Source of the DNA: Nitrospirales bacterium
GTDB lineage: Bacteria > Nitrospirota > Nitrospiria > Nitrospirales > UBA8639
Assembly (NCBI GenBank): GCA_029261305.1
Contig: JAJDBO010000405.1
Coordinates: 1-8,367, forward strand
Length of the DNA: 8,367 nucleotides
Direction of reading: 5' to 3'
Positions within the stretch are counted from its first letter, which is position 1; every line of letters starts with the position of its first letter. The position numbers were made by a program, and so were the translations under genes. This document shows, one piece after another, positions 5,881 through 8,367 of the stretch. The notes beneath the pieces were generated by a model. That model was not told the DNA's origin, made no database searches, and saw only the letters and a list, made by a program, of their open reading frames with translations.

Positions 5881-8367
5881 ATGGCTCGTAGCAATCGAAA
5901 AGAGAGGAAAAACGATTCAATGAATACACCACCAACTGCCACGCTTGAACGTCCTACATTATATGAGCAAATAGGCGGAGCCGCCGCGATCGAGGCCGCG
6001 GTCGAAGCGTTTTATGAACGGGTGCTGAGTGACTCACTCTTGCAACCGTTCTTTGTCGACGTCGACATGCCCATGCAAAAGACCAAACAGATCGAATTTC
6101 TCAGTCAAGCCTTAGGAGGCCAGGTTCAGTACCGTGGCCCCAACATGAAGCAGGCCCATGCGCACTTACCCATCGAAGAACGACATTTCAATCGAGTTGC
6201 CGAGCATTTGGTGCATACGTTACAGGCCCTTCAGGTGCCCCAAGACCTTATCGATCAAATCGTGACTCTGGTCGGCCCACTGGCTGCAGATATTGTTAAT
6301 ACCCCTACTGCCCCAGAAGGGCAGACTGAAAATAGTCAATCTACTTATCAAAACGGGAGGAATAGTTCTATGTCTACTCAAGGTTCTCAAGGATCGGCAG
6401 CCGTCATGGATGCACCCACTACCGCAAATTTTTTGGAATCGACAACGGCATTGCGAGCGACGTTGGATGCACTTCAATCCAATGTGCTGATGGCTGATAC
6501 CAATTTCACCATTGTCTATGCTAACGCACGGTCATTGAAGACGCTTGAAACACTTCGCCAGCAAATTAAGGAATCATTTGGTGTTCAGATTGAGGACATT
6601 CTGGGTGGATCTATCCACCGATTTCATAAAGAGCCGAAACGCATTGAAAAAATCTTGCAGAACCCTGCATCCTTGCCCCATGAAGCGGAGTTTACCTTTG
6701 GAGCTACCACGCTAGCCGCACGAGTGAATGCCATTTATGATTCGAATCAGACCGCAACTGGGTACGTGGTCGTGTGGGAAGACGTGACGGAAAAATCCAA
6801 ACTCGAAGCTGAAGCGGCACGCATCCAAAACATGATGGAAAACGCCCCCATCAATGTCATATATGCGGATAAAGACTTTAATATCACCTATGTAAATCCA
6901 GCGTCTCTCAAAACTCTCAAGACGATCGAGGAACTTCTTCCCTGTAAGGTCGATGAGTTGATGGGCCAATCCATTGATATTTTCCATAAAAACCCCGCGC
7001 ATCAACGGAAGCTCTTAAGCGATCCCAAGAACCTACCTCATCGCGCGCAAATTCAAGTTGGGCCTGAAACCTTAGATCTCTTAGTCAGTGCGATCTATGA
7101 CAACCAAGGGAACTACACGGGGCCCATGGTGACGTGGTCTGTGATCACCCAACAATTAAAGACTGAAGCCGAAGTCACCCGCATCAAAAACATGATGGAA
7201 AATGCTCCGATTAACGTCATGTTTGCCGATCTTGATCTTACAATCCAGTATATGAATCCAGCCTCCACCAAAACTTTGAAAACCTTGGAGCATTTGCTCC
7301 CGATTAAAGTCGAGCAAATGATCGGGCATTCCGTCGATGTCTTCCACAAGAATCCCGCACATCAGCGAAAGTTGCTTTCCGATCCTAAGAACTTGCCACA
7401 TCAAACGTTTATTAAGGTGGGTGATGAGACTTTGGATCTCTTGGTCAGTCCCATTTATGACAACCAAGGCAATTACACCGGTCCCATGGTGACGTGGGAA
7501 GTTGTCACGGAAAAAGAAAAAATGAAAGCTCAAGCAATCGATTACGAAGGAAAAATGATTGCGATAGGCCGCGCGCAAGCCATGATCGAGTTCAACATGG
7601 ACGGCACGATCATTACGGCCAATGACAACTTCTGCCAATGTTTGGGGTATAGTCTGGATGAGATCAAAGGCAAGCATCATCGCATGTTTGCCGAACCGGC
7701 CTATGCGTCCAGCCCGGAGTATCAAGCGTTCTGGGCCAAGTTGAATCGTGGGGAATATGATGCCGGGGTCTACCGCCGTATGGGCAAAGGAGGCAATCGG
7801 ATTTGGATTCAAGCCTCCTATAATCCGATTTTAGATGCCGATGGTAAAGCCTATAAAGTCGTCAAGTTTGCCACGGATATTACAGCGGAGAAAAATCAAG
7901 CCGCGGAGTTCGAGGGCAAGATTGAGTCCATCAGCAAAGCCCAAGCCGTCATCGAGTTCAACATGGACGGCACGGTCATCACGGCCAATGACAACTTCCT
8001 TGTCACCTTGGGCTATGACATGTCGGAGATCCAAGGTAAGCATCACCGGATGTTTGCCGAACCGGCCTATGCGTCCAGCCCGGAGTATCAAGCGTTCTGG
8101 GCCAAGTTGAATCGTGGGGAATATGATGCCGGCCAATATAAACGGCTGGGCAAGGGTGGCAAAGAGATTTGGATTCAAGCCTCCTCTAATCCGATTTTAG
8201 ATGCCAATGACAAGCCCTTCAAGGTCGTCAAGTTTGCCACGGATATTACGGGGCAAAAAGAGCAGGAAGTGAAACTGCAACAGGGTGTGTCTCAAATTGC
8301 TGAAATTGGAACTAACCTGGCCAGTGCCTCTGAAGAACTGACGGCCACCAGCCAGCAAATGGCTGGC
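5881..8367 (+). CDS. Truncated haemoglobin-PAS(x5)-methyl-accepting chemoreceptor fusion (3' end beyond window)
   Basis: 829 codons are open to the window edge. Residues 26-140 form a complete group I truncated haemoglobin: L-Y-E-Q-I-G-G at the start, B10 Y45 in A-F-Y-E-R-V-L, F57-F58, E7 Q66, E11 Q70, A-L-G-G (77-80), and proximal H93 in M-K-Q-A-H. Tyr B10 and Gln E11 match the ligand-stabilising pair of M. tuberculosis HbN. A polar linker (141-190) leads to five PAS domains at about 193-305, 314-428, 434-548, 562-676 and 684-798. The first three share F-H-K-x-P. The last two share H-H-R-M-F-A-E-P and resemble the PAS pairs of BdlA-like receptors. Residues 800-829 begin a methyl-accepting coiled coil (A-S-E-E-L-T-A-T-S). 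There is no membrane segment, so it is probably a soluble receptor for haem ligands or redox state, signalling through the adjacent CheA and CheW. The hairpin tip itself lies outside the window, so the output class is inferred from this start and the context. Confidence 0.88.
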   Translation, partial: MARSNRKERKNDSMNTPPTATLERPTLYEQIGGAAAIEAAVEAFYERVLSDSLLQPFFVDVDMPMQKTKQIEFLSQALGGQVQYRGPNMKQAHAHLPIEERHFNRVAEHLVHTLQALQVPQDLIDQIVTLVGPLAADIVNTPTAPEGQTENSQSTYQNGRNSSMSTQGSQGSAAVMDAPTTANFLESTTALRATLDALQSNVLMADTNFTIVYANARSLKTLETLRQQIKESFGVQIEDILGGSIHRFHKEPKRIEKILQNPASLPHEAEFTFGATTLAARVNAIYDSNQTATGYVVVWEDVTEKSKLEAEAARIQNMMENAPINVIYADKDFNITYVNPASLKTLKTIEELLPCKVDELMGQSIDIFHKNPAHQRKLLSDPKNLPHRAQIQVGPETLDLLVSAIYDNQGNYTGPMVTWSVITQQLKTEAEVTRIKNMMENAPINVMFADLDLTIQYMNPASTKTLKTLEHLLPIKVEQMIGHSVDVFHKNPAHQRKLLSDPKNLPHQTFIKVGDETLDLLVSPIYDNQGNYTGPMVTWEVVTEKEKMKAQAIDYEGKMIAIGRAQAMIEFNMDGTIITANDNFCQCLGYSLDEIKGKHHRMFAEPAYASSPEYQAFWAKLNRGEYDAGVYRRMGKGGNRIWIQASYNPILDADGKAYKVVKFATDITAEKNQAAEFEGKIESISKAQAVIEFNMDGTVITANDNFLVTLGYDMSEIQGKHHRMFAEPAYASSPEYQAFWAKLNRGEYDAGQYKRLGKGGKEIWIQASSNPILDANDKPFKVVKFATDITGQKEQEVKLQQGVSQIAEIGTNLASASEELTATSQQMAG
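6355..6372 (+). promoter_or_regulatory. Possible internal ribosome binding site and start at the globin/PAS junction
   Basis: GGGAGG (6355-6360) stands 9 bases before an in-frame ATG at 6370 (residue 164). It falls in the low-complexity linker after the globin, where no protein constraint explains it. A product starting here would lack the globin and keep all five PAS domains and the signalling region. It may be an active second start or the relic of a separate receptor gene. Confidence 0.4.
6841..7560 (+). repeat. PAS2 and PAS3: diverged tandem coding repeat of 360 bases
   Basis: PAS2 starts its shared N-A-P-I-N-V motif at 6841 and PAS3 at 7201, exactly 360 bases later. The two share long runs such as F-H-K-N-P-A-H-Q-R-K-L-L-S-D-P and Y-D-N-Q-G-N-Y-T-G-P-M-V-T-W. 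The DNA differs at many third positions, so the duplication is old and the protein is held by selection. Confidence 0.85.
7684..7766 (+). repeat. 83-base perfect direct repeat, copy 1 (PAS4)
   Basis: These 83 bases are identical to 8050-8132, at an offset of 366 bases (122 codons). Flanking parts of PAS4 and PAS5 are also very similar. This implies a recent duplication, or gene conversion between the two PAS copies. Confidence 0.9.
8050..8132 (+). repeat. 83-base perfect direct repeat, copy 2 (PAS5)
   Basis: This is the partner of 7684-7766, in frame within PAS5. The identity ends where the codons for G-V-Y in PAS4 become G-Q-Y in PAS5. Such repeats can recombine and change the number of PAS units. 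Confidence 0.9.

Noticed and set aside
5841..5891. Sixteen-codon open frame starting at ATG 5841 between cheW and the receptor
   Set aside because: Too short, no family resemblance, and it overlaps the receptor start; chance is the better explanation.
7156..7812. 218-codon open frame on the - strand
   Set aside because: It lies antisense to PAS2-PAS4 of the receptor, in a strongly supported coding frame. Its length follows from the codon pattern of the sense gene.
7831..8178. 115-codon open frame on the - strand resembling part of the 7156-7812 frame
   Set aside because: It is the antisense image of PAS5. The resemblance only mirrors the PAS4/PAS5 sense repeat.
7561..8280. CRISPR-like or mobile-element reading of the regular repeats
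   Set aside because: The repeats are 360-366 bases apart, in frame, and encode PAS domains; they are domain duplications, not CRISPR units or an insertion sequence.

Overview
The window looks like the chromosome of a Nitrospirota-type bacterium (Nitrospira-like). This rests on my impression of the PAS/chemoreceptor sequences, a base composition that looks near 50% GC, and a DUF420 protein lying next to regulatory genes. No marker gene fixes the lineage, so treat the taxonomy as inference. All confident genes are on the + strand.

Region 1 (1-712) holds the last 20 codons of a histidine kinase. They overlap by 11 bases the start of a NarL/DevR-class response regulator with all its phosphorylation residues. 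Region 2 (713-1354) is about 640 bases with no gene I can support. It ends in a perfect 16-bp palindrome just before the ribosome binding site of the next gene. Region 3 (1355-1819) encodes a four-helix DUF420 membrane protein. Such proteins are often found with haem-copper oxidases.

Region 4 (1892-8367) is a chemotaxis-type cluster. It encodes a membrane-anchored methyl-accepting signalling protein with no recognisable sensor domain, a CheA kinase with no P2 domain and two C-terminal CheW-like domains, a CheW adaptor starting 3 bases after cheA, and a very large receptor that runs off the right edge. No cheR, cheB or cheY is visible; they may lie downstream.

The most striking object is this last gene (5881 to beyond 8367; 829 codons visible with no stop). 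It encodes a complete group I truncated haemoglobin, five PAS domains in tandem (three of one subtype, then two of another), and the start of a methyl-accepting coiled coil. I see no membrane segment in the visible part. A globin fused to a chemoreceptor recalls HemAT, but HemAT uses a classical 3/3 globin; here the module is a 2/2 truncated haemoglobin. A good internal Shine-Dalgarno and ATG at the globin/PAS junction suggest fusion of two once-separate genes, and possibly a second, globin-less product. PAS4 and PAS5 share 83 identical bases, a sign of recent duplication or gene conversion.

Working model (inference): oxygen, NO or another haem ligand binds the globin, and perhaps the PAS domains. 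The soluble receptor then controls CheA through CheW and the kinase's own CheW-like domains. The membrane-anchored receptor could mix into, or tether, the same array.
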